Source: Nematostella vectensis (taxonomy: Eukaryota > Cnidaria > Anthozoa > Actiniaria > Edwardsiidae). From it: 64,000 nt of DNA. Both the position numbers and the translations under genes were made by a program. A model generated the notes under the pieces. That model made no database searches, was not told the origin of the DNA, and saw nothing but the letters and a program-made list of their open reading frames with translations. The stretch spans positions 2,297,501 to 2,361,500 of the forward strand of contig NC_064040.1 of NCBI RefSeq assembly GCF_932526225.1, given 5' to 3'. This document shows positions 20,009 to 33,349 of the stretch, one piece after another. Positions within the stretch are counted from its first letter, which is position 1. Every line of letters begins with the position of its first letter.

Positions 20009-23000
20009 ATATACTGTAAAAACATGTGAGTAGAAAACAGTCAATAGCCATGGAGTTTTCAGTGTGTTGTACATGTTATACATGTTTTAGGATTTACCTA
20101 ATTACTTACAGTATTTTTTTATATAGAATTTTTTACTTGTATAATTTAGATGAGTAATACATACTTTTTATAGTATGTTGTAGAACTCGTCTCGTTCCTC
20201 CTAAATAACAATCAAAATTATGTTTGTTATTATCTTCGTGCAAAGGAACCTACAGTAGTTTTTTAATCAGATAATTGTTTTTCCTTCAACACTCCCCTGT
20301 TATTTCAACAGCTCTCCCTTGAGTTTGCTTGTCTTAGAAATAGACCTTGTTTGATAAACAAAGACATGTTACCCACTTATTCAATAATAGGTAACAACTG
20401 CAATATTGTACTGTATGAAAAGAGTGCCCCTCCCCCTTCTAATGTTGACATCAGTAAATCTAGCAAGCTCATTTTGCTAGATGTATGATGTATACCAGGC
20501 TTGTATCCTCCAGGTCCATTTCCATACTCCGTGAAGACTTCTGAAACCATCTTGGATGCCATTACGGAATTGACCCGGAGACCCGGAGAAAAATTCACGA
20601 GGGGGAGGGCCAGTCAACACTCCTCTCCCCAAAGTCAGACGGTTGTTTGGATGGTCTGTTTTTTTTTTTTTTTTTTTCTTATTTTTCCGAAAACTACGCA
20701 GGAGTGAGAGGGGTTAAGCACTACGAAAAAAAAAATTGAATAGAAAAAAAAAAAAAAAGAAAAAGAAAAAAGGCCATTGGCATAGGATCGAACCCGACCT
20801 GAAAAACAAAACGGAAACCATACATACGGATTACCCAATCGGTATGGCAGCACAAGGCTTTTACGGAAGGCTGTAAAGAACCCGAAGGCCCCAAGCACCG
20901 ATATTTCCGGCGAATATGCTGTACAACACTCTTGCAAGGTATTCCGACCCGCGCATTAATGGGGAGGACAATAACCAGGATCCCAGGCCTGTAATACGGT
21001 TACGCCACGCACAGCTCGCTGAGATAGAGGATGAAAAAAATACAGGTCTATTTGGGCGTCTTGAGTCCCTTGGGGGCTCGCTATGTCGGCGCGTGGCATC
21101 GTAACGCACGGGCGCATTGTCTTTTATCGTGTACAGGACATCAAACAAGCGAAGAAAGAAAAACGTTTTTTTTTTTGGGAACCGTTTTTTTATATCATGC
21201 AAAAAGCGAAAATAAATAGAAATAAATAAAGTGCGATTTGGCGATTCTGTTTTTCTTTGTAGAGCTTATTAAGCTATTCACCGGCCTAAATATTCATAAA
21301 AGAAAATAAAAAATGCAATGAAGGACGTAAGGGGGAGAGGTTTGTAAAATCGCATAGAATATCGACAAAATCTGCAATACTGTCTACGCTGACTAAGTAT
21401 AGCTGTATTTCACTTTAACCCTTTCACTCCTGGGTACTTTTGAGCAACATTGTAAGAAAAACAGACTGAAAACAGAAACCTCCCCCCCTATTTCAAGTCC
21501 AACACTACCAGTTAAGCTAAGCTACCGCTGACCCAAGACGGTATGCCTTGAAGTTTCCAACAATGTACTGCGGTGCCTTTTCTTTGTAGCGACGGCACTG
21601 CTACAGCCTGTTGCTTACAACAGTTTTGCTTGTAATTTGCTTAAAAATTACAGCTTTTTCACATCTGGAGAGTGCCTTAGGACATCATGAAGTTTTTTTG
21701 GGCATAATTAATGCTGTGCTTATGGATGTTTGCACGCTGAGGTTGATTCAATGGGATAATTCCTTGTCTGGGCTTCACCAAGTGAGGAAGGAATTTTCTG
21801 GTGAATGGCCTCATAACTCTCCAATGTGGGCCATCTTTGCTACCCAACCTTATTCAAAAATTGTTTTAAGGCTTATTCTGGGTTCCTTGGACCTGGAAAT
21901 GTTTTGTTTGGCTTCGGGGCAAAGAGACTTAAAAAAAAAAACTGTTATGATTCTGGGGGAGGAGATTGCCCGCCTGTCTGTCAAGGTGTTTCCAAGACTC
22001 CCATGATGCAGTGCAGGCATGCAAAATAGGCTAACAATGGTGACTCGCTTCTAATGGAGGTTCTAGCATTGATTATTGTGACTGATTGCTGTAAAATGGG
22101 ACCTGACGGAGCGCAATAAAGGTATCCATTGGTGACTTGATCTGTGTTTGCTTGTCTCTATTTGTAGTTCGGAATTTTGTGTCTTTTTTGGTAAGGAATG
22201 TTTCTAAGTTTAAGCATTTTATTACGAATTGGTCAGCAATTAAGGTTGATATTTTGACAAAAGAGTCGATTCTATTACATTGCTAAGATGGGCTTTTGAA
22301 GGTCGTCTATGCCTTGGATGAATCTATGAGTATCCGGGTCTGGTGATGTTTAGTTTGCATTTTTGACGTTTTGGAGTTGGGCCTATATTTTACAGGCGTC
22401 TCAGGGTGTTATGGCAATGAAAGACTTAAAGGGACAGCGTCATGGTACTGCGCATGTCAGTGTTTATTGTAGGCTTTTAATCGCCTACAAATAGTTGAAC
22501 TTTTTAAAAGCTGTCAATACCTTGTTAAAATAATATGCAATATTTTATTGAATGCAATATTTTATAGAAACTACGTTTATTGACAGTTTGTGGTCATTTT
22601 CTTTGAATTTAAGTCCCCCACATGTACCAAAAGCTCATAAGTCAGTATTAGAGTTTACTAAATTTCATTGTGTCAGGGTCAGAGAGCTATTGAAAGCACT
22701 TACCATGGCACTGCCCCTTTGAATAGCTGTAAAAAAAAAAAAAAAGGGAAGAGAAAATAGCTGGATGGGGTCTCTGTTGGTTTTGTTTTAGTTTTAGTTT
22801 TCTTTTATTATAATTTTTTCTGGGGTGGGGGAAGGGGGAATTCAGCTTAAAATTGCCTGTGGTCAATTCAACCAACTAAGCAACTAGTACAAAAGATGTT
22901 GGTTTTGCAGTCTTTTATTCAATACTTTCAAGGTTATCATGCAATTCTGTAGTTTGACTGGAAATATATACTTTTTTTCTATTCATTTACAGTTCTATAT

Positions 23001-23345
23001 GTACAGTGTGACCATAGTCATGATTACAATTATTTATAATAATTTTTACCCACTAACAGAAACCAACTTGACTGCAAAAAACTCACTGTAAAGCATAAGA
23101 TATTAGGCATTTCTTTCATGTGGCTGTGAGGTTGACCTGTCAACATCTACAGGGGCCACACTCAACTCGGAATCATAGGGGTCCATAAAAGCAAGGTGTC
23201 GCAGAACCTTTTCCTGCCTTCCTTACTCTCCTTCACCAGGAACACCTGTGCAGCCGACACCCTTAGGTGGATGGGGTGCACAGGTGCTTTGGGTGTGGCC
23301 CTGAAGATGGCACAGTGACCACAAGATGTACCAGAATGAAATTGT
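20009..23345 (+). repeat. Array unit U7
   Basis: 3337 bases. Alleles 114 T, 960 A, 1860 A; 11-A tract. The combination 114 T with 1860 A and 11 A is otherwise found only in U10, three units away. Private change C to T at 21373. Confidence 0.97.
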
Positions 23346-26300
23346 ATATACTGTAAAAACATGTGAGTAGAAAACAGTCAATAGCCATGGAGTTTTCAGT
23401 GTGTTGTACATGTTATACATGTTTTAGGATTTACCTAATTACTTACAGTATTTTTTTAAATAGAATTTTTTACTTGTATAATTTAGATGAGTAATACATA
23501 CTTTTTATAGTATGTTGTAGAACTCGTCTCGTTCCTCCTAAATAACAATCAAAATTATGTTTGTTATTATCTTCGTGCAAAGGAACCTACAGTAGTTTTT
23601 TAATCAGATAATTGTTTTTCCTTCAACACTCCCCTGTTATTTCAACAGCTCTCCCTTGAGTTTGCTTGTCTTAGAAATAGACCTTGTTTGATAAACAAAG
23701 ACATGTTACCCACTTATTCAATAATAGGTAACAACTGCAATATTGTACTGTATGAAAAGAGTGCCCCTCCCCCTTCTAATGTTGACATCAGTAAATCTAG
23801 CAAGCTCATTTTGCTAGATGTATGATGTATACCAGGCTTGTATCCTCCAGGTCCATTTCCATACTCCGTGAAGACTTCTGAAACCATCTTGGATGCCATT
23901 ACGGAATTGACCCGGAGACCCGGAGAAAAATTCACGAGGGGGAGGGCCAGTCAACACTCCTCTCCCCAAAGTCAGACGGTTGTTTGGATGGTCTGTTTTT
24001 TTTTTTTTTTTTTCTTATTTTTCCGAAAACTACGCAGGAGTGAGAGGGGTTAAGCACTACGAAAAAAAAAATTGAATAGAAAAAAAAAAAAAAAAGAAAA
24101 AGAAAAAAGGCCATTGGCATAGGATCGAACCCGACCTGAAAAACAAAACGGAAACCATACATACGGATTACCCAATCGGTATGGCAGCACAAGGCTTTTA
24201 CGGAAGGCTGTAAAGAACCCGAAGGCCCCAAGCACCGATATTTCCGGCGAATATGCTGTACAACACTCTTGCAAGGTATTCCGACCCGCGCATTAATGGG
24301 GAGGGCAATAACCAGGATCCCAGGCCTGTAATACGGTTACGCCACGCACAGCTCGCTGAGATAGAGGATGAAAAAAATACAGGTCTATTTGGGCGTCTTG
24401 AGTCCCTTGGGGGCTCGCTATGTCGGCGCGTGGCATCGTAACGCACGGGCGCATTGTCTTTTATCGTGTACAGGACATCAAACAAGCGAAGAAAGAAAAA
24501 CGTTTTTTTTTTTGGGAACCGTTTTTTTATATCATGCAAAAAGCGAAAATAAATAGAAATAAATAAAGTGCGATTTGGCGATTCTGTTTTTCTTTGTAGA
24601 GCTTATTAAGCTATTCACCGGCCTAAATATTCATAAAAGAAAATAAAAAATGCAATGAAGGACGTAAGGGGGAGAGGTTTGTAAAATCGCATAGAATATC
24701 GACAAAATCCGCAATACTGTCTACGCTGACTAAGTATAGCTGTATTTCACTTTAACCCTTTCACTCCTGGGTACTTTTGAGCAACATTGTAAGAAAAACA
24801 GACTGAAAACAGAAACCTCCCCCCCTATTTCAAGTCCAACACTACCAGTTAAGCTAAGCTACCGCTGACCCAAGACGGTATGCCTTGAAGTTTCCAACAA
24901 TGTACTGCGGTGCCTTTTCTTTGTAGCGACGGCACTGCTACAGCCTGTTGCTTACAACAGTTTTGCTTGTAATTTGCTTAAAAATTACAGCTTTTTCACA
25001 TCTGGAGAGTGCCTTAGGACATCATGAAGTTTTTTTGGGCATAATTAATGCTGTGCTTATGGATGTTTGCACGCTGAGGTTGATTCAATGGGATAATTCC
25101 TTGTCTGGGCTTCACCAAGTGAGGAAGGAATTTTCTGGTGAATGGCCTCATAACTCTCCAATGTGGGCCATCTTTGCTACCCAACCTTATTCAAAAATTG
25201 TTTTCAGGCTTATTCTGGGTTCCTTGGACCTGGAAATGTTTTGTTTGGCTTCGGGGCAAAGAGACTTAAAAAAAAAACTGTTATGATTCTGGGGGAGGAG
25301 ATTGCCCGCCTGTCTGTCAAGGTGTTTCCAAGACTCCCATGATGCAGTGCAGGCATGCAAAATAGGCTAACAATGGTGACTCGCTTCTAATGGAGGTTCT
25401 AGCATTGATTATTGTGACTGATTGCTGTAAAATGGGACCTGACGGAGCGCAATAAAGGTATCCATTGGTGACTTGATCTGTGTTTGCTTGTCTCTATTTG
25501 TAGTTCGGAATTTTGTGTCTTTTTTGGTAAGGAATGTTTCTAAGTTTAAGCATTTTATTACGAATTGGTCAGCAATTAAGGTTGATATTTTGACAAAAGA
25601 GTCGATTCTATTACATTGCTAAGATGGGCTTTTGAAGGTCGTCTATGCCTTGGATGAATCTATGAGTATCCGGGTCTGGTGATGTTTAGTTTGCATTTTT
25701 GACGTTTTGGAGTTGGGCCTATATTTTACAGGCGTCTCAGGGTGTTATGGCAATGAAAGGCTTAAAGGGACAGCGTCATGGTACTGCGCATGTCAGTGTT
25801 TATTGTAGGCTTTTAATCGCCTACAAATAGTTGAACTTTTTAAAAGCTGTCAATACCTTGTTAAAATAATATGCAATATTTTATTGAATGCAATATTTTA
25901 TAGAAACTACGTTTATTGACAGTTTGTGGTCATTTTCTTTGAATTTAAGTCCCCCACATGTACCAAAAGCTCATAAGTCAGTATTAGAGTTTACTAAATT
26001 TCATTGTGTCAGGGTCAGAGAGCTATTGAAAGCACTTACCATGGCACTGCCCCTTTGAATAGCTGTAAAAAAAAAAAAAGGGAAGAGAAAATAGCTGGAT
26101 GGGGTCTCTGTTGGTTTTGTTTTAGTTTTAGTTTTCTTTTATTATAATTTTTTCTGGGGTGGGGGAAGGGGGAATTCAGCTTAAAATTGCCTGTGGTCAA
26201 TTCAACCAACTAAGCAACTAGTACAAAAGATGTTGGTTTTGCAGTCTTTTATTCAATACTTTCAAGGTTATCATGCAATTCTGTAGTTTGACTGGAAATA

Positions 26301-26679
26301 TATACTTTTTTTCTATTCATTTACAGTTCTATATGTACAGTGTGACCATAGTCATGATTACAATTATTTATAATAATTTTTACCCACTAACAGAAACCAA
26401 CTTGACTGCAAAAAACTCACTGTAAAGCATAAGATATTAGGCATTTCTTTCATGTGGCTGTGAGGTTGACCTGTCAACATCTACAGGGGCCACACTCAAC
26501 TCGGAATCATAGGGGTCCATAAAAGCAAGGTGTCGCAGAACCTTTTCCTGCCTTCCTTACTCTCCTTCACCAGGAACACCTGTGCAGCCGACACCCTTAG
26601 GTGGATGGGGTGCACAGGTGCTTTGGGTGTGGCCCTGAAGATGGCACAGTGACCACAAGATGTACCAGAATGAAATTGT
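23346..26679 (+). repeat. Array unit U8
   Basis: 3334 bases. Alleles 114 A, 960 G, 1860 C, 2416 G; 10-A tract. The 2416 G allele occurs otherwise only in U11, three units away. Confidence 0.97.
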
Positions 26680-29600
26680 ATATACTGTAAAAACATGTGA
26701 GTAGAAAACAGTCAATAGCCATGGAGTTTTCAGTGTGTTGTACATGTTATACATGTTTTAGGATTTACCTAATTACTTACAGTATTTTTTTAAATAGAAT
26801 TTTTTACTTGTATAATTTAGATGAGTAATACATACTTTTTATAGTATGTTGTAGAACTCGTCTCGTTCCTCCTAAATAACAATCAAAATTATGTTTGTTA
26901 TTATCTTCGTGCAAAGGAACCTACAGTAGTTTTTTAATCAGATAATTGTTTTTCCTTCAACACTCCCCTGTTATTTCAACAGCTCTCCCTTGAGTTTGCT
27001 TGTCTTAGAAATAGACCTTGTTTGATAAACAAAGACATGTTACCCACTTATTCAATAATAGGTAACAACTGCAATATTGTACTGTATGAAAAGAGTGCCC
27101 CTCCCCCTTCTAATGTTGACATCAGTAAATCTAGCAAGCTCATTTTGCTAGATGTATGATGTATACCAGGCTTGTATCCTCCAGGTCCATTTCCATACTC
27201 CGTGAAGACTTCTGAAACCATCTTGGATGCCATTACGGAATTGACCCGGAGACCCGGAGAAAAATTCACGAGGGGGAGGGCCAGTCAACACTCCTCTCCC
27301 CAAAGTCAGACGGTTGTTTGGATGGTCTGTTTTTTTTTTTTTTTTTCTTATTTTTCCGAAAACTACGCAGGAGTGAGAGGGGTTAAGCACTACGAAAAAA
27401 AAAATTGAATAGAAAAAAAAAAAAAAAAGAAAAAGAAAAAAGGCCATTGGCATAGGATCGAACCCGACCTGAAAAACAAAACGGAAACCATACATACGGA
27501 TTACCCAATCGGTATGGCAGCACAAGGCTTTTACGGAAGGCTGTAAAGAACCCGAAGGCCCCAAGCACCGATATTTCCGGCGAATATGCTGTACAACACT
27601 CTTGCAAGGTATTCCGACCCGCGCATTAATGGGGAGGACAATAACCAGGATCCCAGGCCTGTAATACGGTTACGCCACGCACAGCTCGCTGAGATAGAGG
27701 ATGAAAAAAATACAGGTCTATTTGGGCGTCTTGAGTCCCTTGGGGGCTCGCTATGTCGGCGCGTGGCATCGTAACGCACGGGCGCATTGTCTTTTATCGT
27801 GTACAGGACATCAAACAAGCGAAGAAAGAAAAACGTTTTTTTTTTTGGGAACCGTTTTTTTATATCATGCAAAAAGCGAAAATAAATAGAAATAAATAAA
27901 GTGCGATTTGGCGATTCTGTTTTTCTTTGTAGAGCTTATTAAGCTATTCACCGGCCTAAATATTCATAAAAGAAAATAAAAAATGCAATGAAGGACGTAA
28001 GGGGGAGAGGTTTGTAAAATCGCATAGAATATCGACAAAATCCGCAATACTGTCTACGCTGACTAAGTATAGCTGTATTTCACTTTAACCCTTTCACTCC
28101 TGGGTACTTTTGAGCAACATTGTAAGAAAAACAGACTGAAAACAGAAACCTCCCCCCCTATTTCAAGTCCAACACTACCAGTTAAGCTAAGCTACCGCTG
28201 ACCCAAGACGGTATGCCTTGAAGTTTCCAACAATGTACTGCGGTGCCTTTTCTTTGTAGCGACGGCACTGCTACAGCCTGTTGCTTACAACAGTTTTGCT
28301 TGTAATTTGCTTAAAAATTACAGCTTTTTCACATCTGGAGAGTGCCTTAGGACATCATGAAGTTTTTTTGGGCATAATTAATGCTGTGCTTATGGATGTT
28401 TGCACGCTGAGGTTGATTCAATGGGATAATTCCTTGTCTGGGCTTCACCAAGTGAGGAAGGAATTTTCTGGTGAATGGCCTCATAACTCTCCAATGTGGG
28501 CCATCTTTGCTACCCAACCTTATTCAAAAATTGTTTTCAGGCTTATTCTGGGTTCCTTGGACCTGGAAATGTTTTGTTTGGCTTCGGGGCAAAGAGACTT
28601 AAAAAAAAAATTGTTATGTTTCTGGGGGAGGAGATTGCCCGCCTGTCTGTCAAGGTGTTTCCAAGACTCCCATGATGCAGTGCAGGCATGCAAAATAGGC
28701 TAACAATGGTGACTCGCTTCTAATGGAGGTTCTAGCATTGATTATTGTGACTGATTGCTGTAAAATGGGACCTGACGGAGCGCAATAAAGGTATCCATTG
28801 GTGACTTGATCTGTGTTTGCTTGTCTCTATTTGTAGTTCGGAATTTTGTGTCTTTTTTGGTAAGGAATGTTTCTAAGTTTAAGCATTTTATTACGAATTG
28901 GTCAGCAATTAAGGTTGATATTTTGACAAAAGAGTCGATTCTATTACATTGCTAAGATGGGCTTTTGAAGGTCGTCTATGCCTTGGATGAATCTATGAGT
29001 ATCCGGGTCTGGTGATGTTTAGTTTGCATTTTTGACGTTTTGGAGTTGGGCCTATATTTTACAGGCGTCTCAGGGTGTTATGGCAATGAAAGACTTAAAG
29101 GGACAGCGTCATGGTACTGCGCATGTCAGTGTTTATTGTAGGCTTTTAATCGCCTACAAATAGTTGAACTTTTAAAAAGCTGTCAATACCTTGTTAAAAT
29201 AATATGCAATATTTTATTGAATGCAATATTTTATAGAAACTACGTTTATTGACAGTTTGTGGTCATTTTCTTTGAATTTAAGTCCCCCACATGTACCAAA
29301 AGCTCATAAGTCAGTATTAGAGTTTACTAAATTTCATTGTGTCAGGGTCAGAGAGCTATTGAAAGCACTTACCATGGCACTGCCCCTTTGAATAGCTGTA
29401 AAAAAAAAAAAAGGGAAGAGAAAATAGCTGGATGGGGTCTCTGTTGGTTTTGTTTTAGTTTTAGTTTTCTTTTATTATAATTTTTTCTGGGGTGGGGGAA
29501 GGGGGAATTCAGCTTAAAATTGCCTGTGGTCAATTCAACCAACTAAGCAACTAGTACAAAAGATGTTGGTTTTGCAGTCTTTTATTCAATACTTTCAAGG

Positions 29601-30012
29601 TTATCATGCAATTCTGTAGTTTGACTGGAAATATATACTTTTTTTCTATTCATTTACAGTTCTATATGTACAGTGTGACCATAGTCATGATTACAATTAT
29701 TTATAATAATTTTTACCCACTAACAGAAACCAACTTGACTGCAAAAAACTCACTGTAAAGCATAAGATATTAGGCATTTCTTTCATGTGGCTGTGAGGTT
29801 GACCTGTCAACATCTACAGGGGCCACACTCAACTCGGAATCATAGGGGTCCATAAAAGCAAGGTGTCGCAGAACCTTTTCCTGCCTTCCTTACTCTCCTT
29901 CACCAGGAACACCTGTGCAGCCGACACCCTTAGGTGGATGGGGTGCACAGGTGCTTTGGGTGTGGCCCTGAAGATGGCACAGTGACCACAAGATGTACCA
30001 GAATGAAATTGT
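26680..30012 (+). repeat. Array unit U9
   Basis: 3333 bases. Alleles 114 A, 960 A, 1860 C; 10-A tract. Private changes are C to T at 28611, A to T at 28619 and T to A at 29174. The first two remove the stop that normally follows the 10-A tract, so the plus-strand frame reads on to 28703. Confidence 0.97.
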
Positions 30013-33000
30013 ATATACTGTAAAAACATGTGAGTAGAAAACAGTCAATAGCCATGGAGTTTTCAGTGTGTTGTACATGTTATACATGTTTTAGGATTTA
30101 CCTAATTACTTACAGTATTTTTTTATATAGAATTTTTTACTTGTATAATTTAGATGAGTAATACATACTTTTTATAGTATGTTGTAGAACTCGTCTCGTT
30201 CCTCCTAAATAACAATCAAAATTATGTTTGTTATTATCTTCGTGCAAAGGAACCTACAGTAGTTTTTTAATCAGATAATTGTTTTTCCTTCAACACTCCC
30301 CTGTTATTTCAACAGCTCTCCCTTGAGTTTGCTTGTCTTAGAAATAGACCTTGTTTGATAAACAAAGACATGTTACCCACTTATTCAATAATAGGTAACA
30401 ACTGCAATATTGTACTGTATGAAAAGAGTGCCCCTCCCCCTTCTAATGTTGACATCAGTAAATCTAGCAAGCTCATTTTGCTAGATGTATGATGTATACC
30501 AGGCTTGTATCCTCCAGGTCCATTTCCATACTCCGTGAAGACTTCTGAAACCATCTTGGATGCCATTACGGAATTGACCCGGAGACCCGGAGAAAAATTC
30601 ACGAGGGGGAGGGCCAGTCAACACTCCTCTCCCCAAAGTCAGACGGTTGTTTGGATGGTCTGTTTTTTTTTTTTTTTTTTCTTATTTTTCCGAAAACTAC
30701 GCAGGAGTGAGAGGGGTTAAGCACTACGAAAAAAAAAATTGAATAGAAAAAAAAAAAAAAAAAGAAAAAGAAAAAAGGCCATTGGCATAGGATCGAACCC
30801 GACCTGAAAAACAAAACGGAAACCATACATACGGATTACCCAATCGGTATGGCAGCACAAGGCTTTTACGGAAGGCTGTAAAGAACCCGAAGGCCCCAAG
30901 CACCGATATTTCCGGCGAATATGCTGTACAACACTCTTGCAAGGTATTCCGACCCGCGCATTAATGGGGAGGGCAATAACCAGGATCCCAGGCCTGTAAT
31001 ACGGTTACGCCACGCACAGCTCGCTGAGATAGAGGATGAAAAAAATACAGGTCTATTTGGGCGTCTTGAGTCCCTTGGGGGCTCGCTATGTCGGCGCGTG
31101 GCATCGTAACGCACGGGCGCATTGTCTTTTATCGTGTACAGGACATCAAACAAGCGAAGAAAGAAAAACGTTTTTTTTTTTGGGAACCGTTTTTTTATAT
31201 CATGCAAAAAGCGAAAATAAATAGAAATAAATAAAGTGCGATTTGGCGATTCTGTTTTTCTTTGTAGAGCTTATTAAGCTATTCACCGGCCTAAATATTC
31301 ATAAAAGAAAATAAAAAATGCAATGAAGGACGTAAGGGGGAGAGGTTTGTAAAATCGCATAGAATATCGACAAAATCCGCAATACTGTCTACGCTGACTA
31401 AGTATAGCTGTATTTCACTTTAACCCTTTCACTCCTGGGTACTTTTGAGCAACATTGTAAGAAAAACAGACTGAAAACAGAAACCTCCCCCCCTATTTCA
31501 AGTCCAACACTACCAGTTAAGCTAAGCTACCGCTGACCCAAGACGGTATGCCTTGAAGTTTCCAACAATGTACTGCGGTGCCTTTTCTTTGTAGCGACGG
31601 CACTGCTACAGCCTGTTGCTTACAACAGTTTTGCTTGTAATTTGCTTAAAAATTACAGCTTTTTCACATCTGGAGAGTGCCTTAGGACATCATGAAGTTT
31701 TTTTGGGCATAATTAATGCTGTGCTTATGGATGTTTGCACGCTGAGGTTGATTCAATGGGATAATTCCTTGTCTGGGCTTCACCAAGTGAGGAAGGAATT
31801 TTCTGGTGAATGGCCTCATAACTCTCCAATGTGGGCCATCTTTGCTACCCAACCTTATTCAAAAATTGTTTTAAGGCTTATTCTGGGTTCCTTGGACCTG
31901 GAAATGTTTTGTTTGGCTTCGGGGCAAAGAGACTTAAAAAAAAAAACTGTTATGATTCTGGGGGAGGAGATTGCCCGCCTGTCTGTCAAGGTGTTTCCAA
32001 GACTCCCATGATGCAGTGCAGGCATGCAAAATAGGCTAACAATGGTGACTCGCTTCTAATGGAGGTTCTAGCATTGATTATTGTGACTGATTGCTGTAAA
32101 ATGGGACCTGACGGAGCGCAATAAAGGTATCCATTGGTGACTTGATCTGTGTTTGCTTGTCTCTATTTGTAGTTCGGAATTTTGTGTCTTTTTTGGTAAG
32201 GAATGTTTCTAAGTTTAAGCATTTTATTACGAATTGGTCAGCAATTAAGGTTGATATTTTGACAAAAGAGTCGATTCTATTACATTGCTAAGATGGGCTT
32301 TTGAAGGTCGTCTATGCCTTGGATGAATCTATGAGTATCCGGGTCTGGTGATGTTTAGTTTGCATTTTTGACGTTTTGGAGTTGGGCCTATATTTTACAG
32401 GCGTCTCAGGGTGTTATGGCAATGAAAGACTTAAAGGGACAGCGTCATGGTACTGCGCATGTCAGTGTTTATTGTAGGCTTTTAATCGCCTACAAATAGT
32501 TGAACTTTTTAAAAGCTGTCAATACCTTGTTAAAATAATATGCAATATTTTATTGAATGCAATATTTTATAGAAACTACGTTTATTGACAGTTTGTGGTC
32601 ATTTTCTTTGAATTTAAGTCCCCCACATGTACCAAAAGCTCATAAGTCAGTATTAGAGTTTACTAAATTTCATTGTGTCAGGGTCAGAGAGCTATTGAAA
32701 GCACTTACCATGGCACTGCCCCTTTGAATAGCTGTAAAAAAAAAAAAAAGGTAAGAGAAAATAGCTGGATGGGGTCTCTGTTGGTTTTGTTTTAGTTTTA
32801 GTTTTCTTTTATTATAATTTTTTCTGGGGTGGGGGAAGGGGGAATTCAGCTTAAAATTGCCTGTGGTCAATTCAACCAACTAAGCAACTAGTACAAAAGA
32901 TGTTGGTTTTGCAGTCTTTTATTCAATACTTTCAAGGTTATCATGCAATTCTGTAGTTTGACTGGAAATATATACTTTTTTTCTATTCATTTACAGTTCT

Positions 33001-33349
33001 ATATGTACAGTGTGACCATAGTCATGATTACAATTATTTATAATAATTTTTACCCACTAACAGAAACCAACTTGACTGCAAAAAACTCACTGTAAAGCAT
33101 AAGATATTAGGCATTTCTTTCATGTGGCTGTGAGGTTGACCTGTCAACATCTACAGGGGCCACACTCAACTCGGAATCATAGGGGTCCATAAAAGCAAGG
33201 TGTCGCAGAACCTTTTCCTGCCTTCCTTACTCTCCTTCACCAGGAACACCTGTGCAGCCGACACCCTTAGGTGGATGGGGTGCACAGGTGCTTTGGGTGT
33301 GGCCCTGAAGATGGCACAGTGACCACAAGATGTACCAGAATGAAATTGT
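30013..33349 (+). repeat. Array unit U10
   Basis: 3337 bases. Alleles 114 T, 960 G, 1860 A; 11-A tract. It is the only copy joining 114 T with 960 G, and so a recombinant-looking haplotype. Private change G to T at 32752. Confidence 0.97.
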
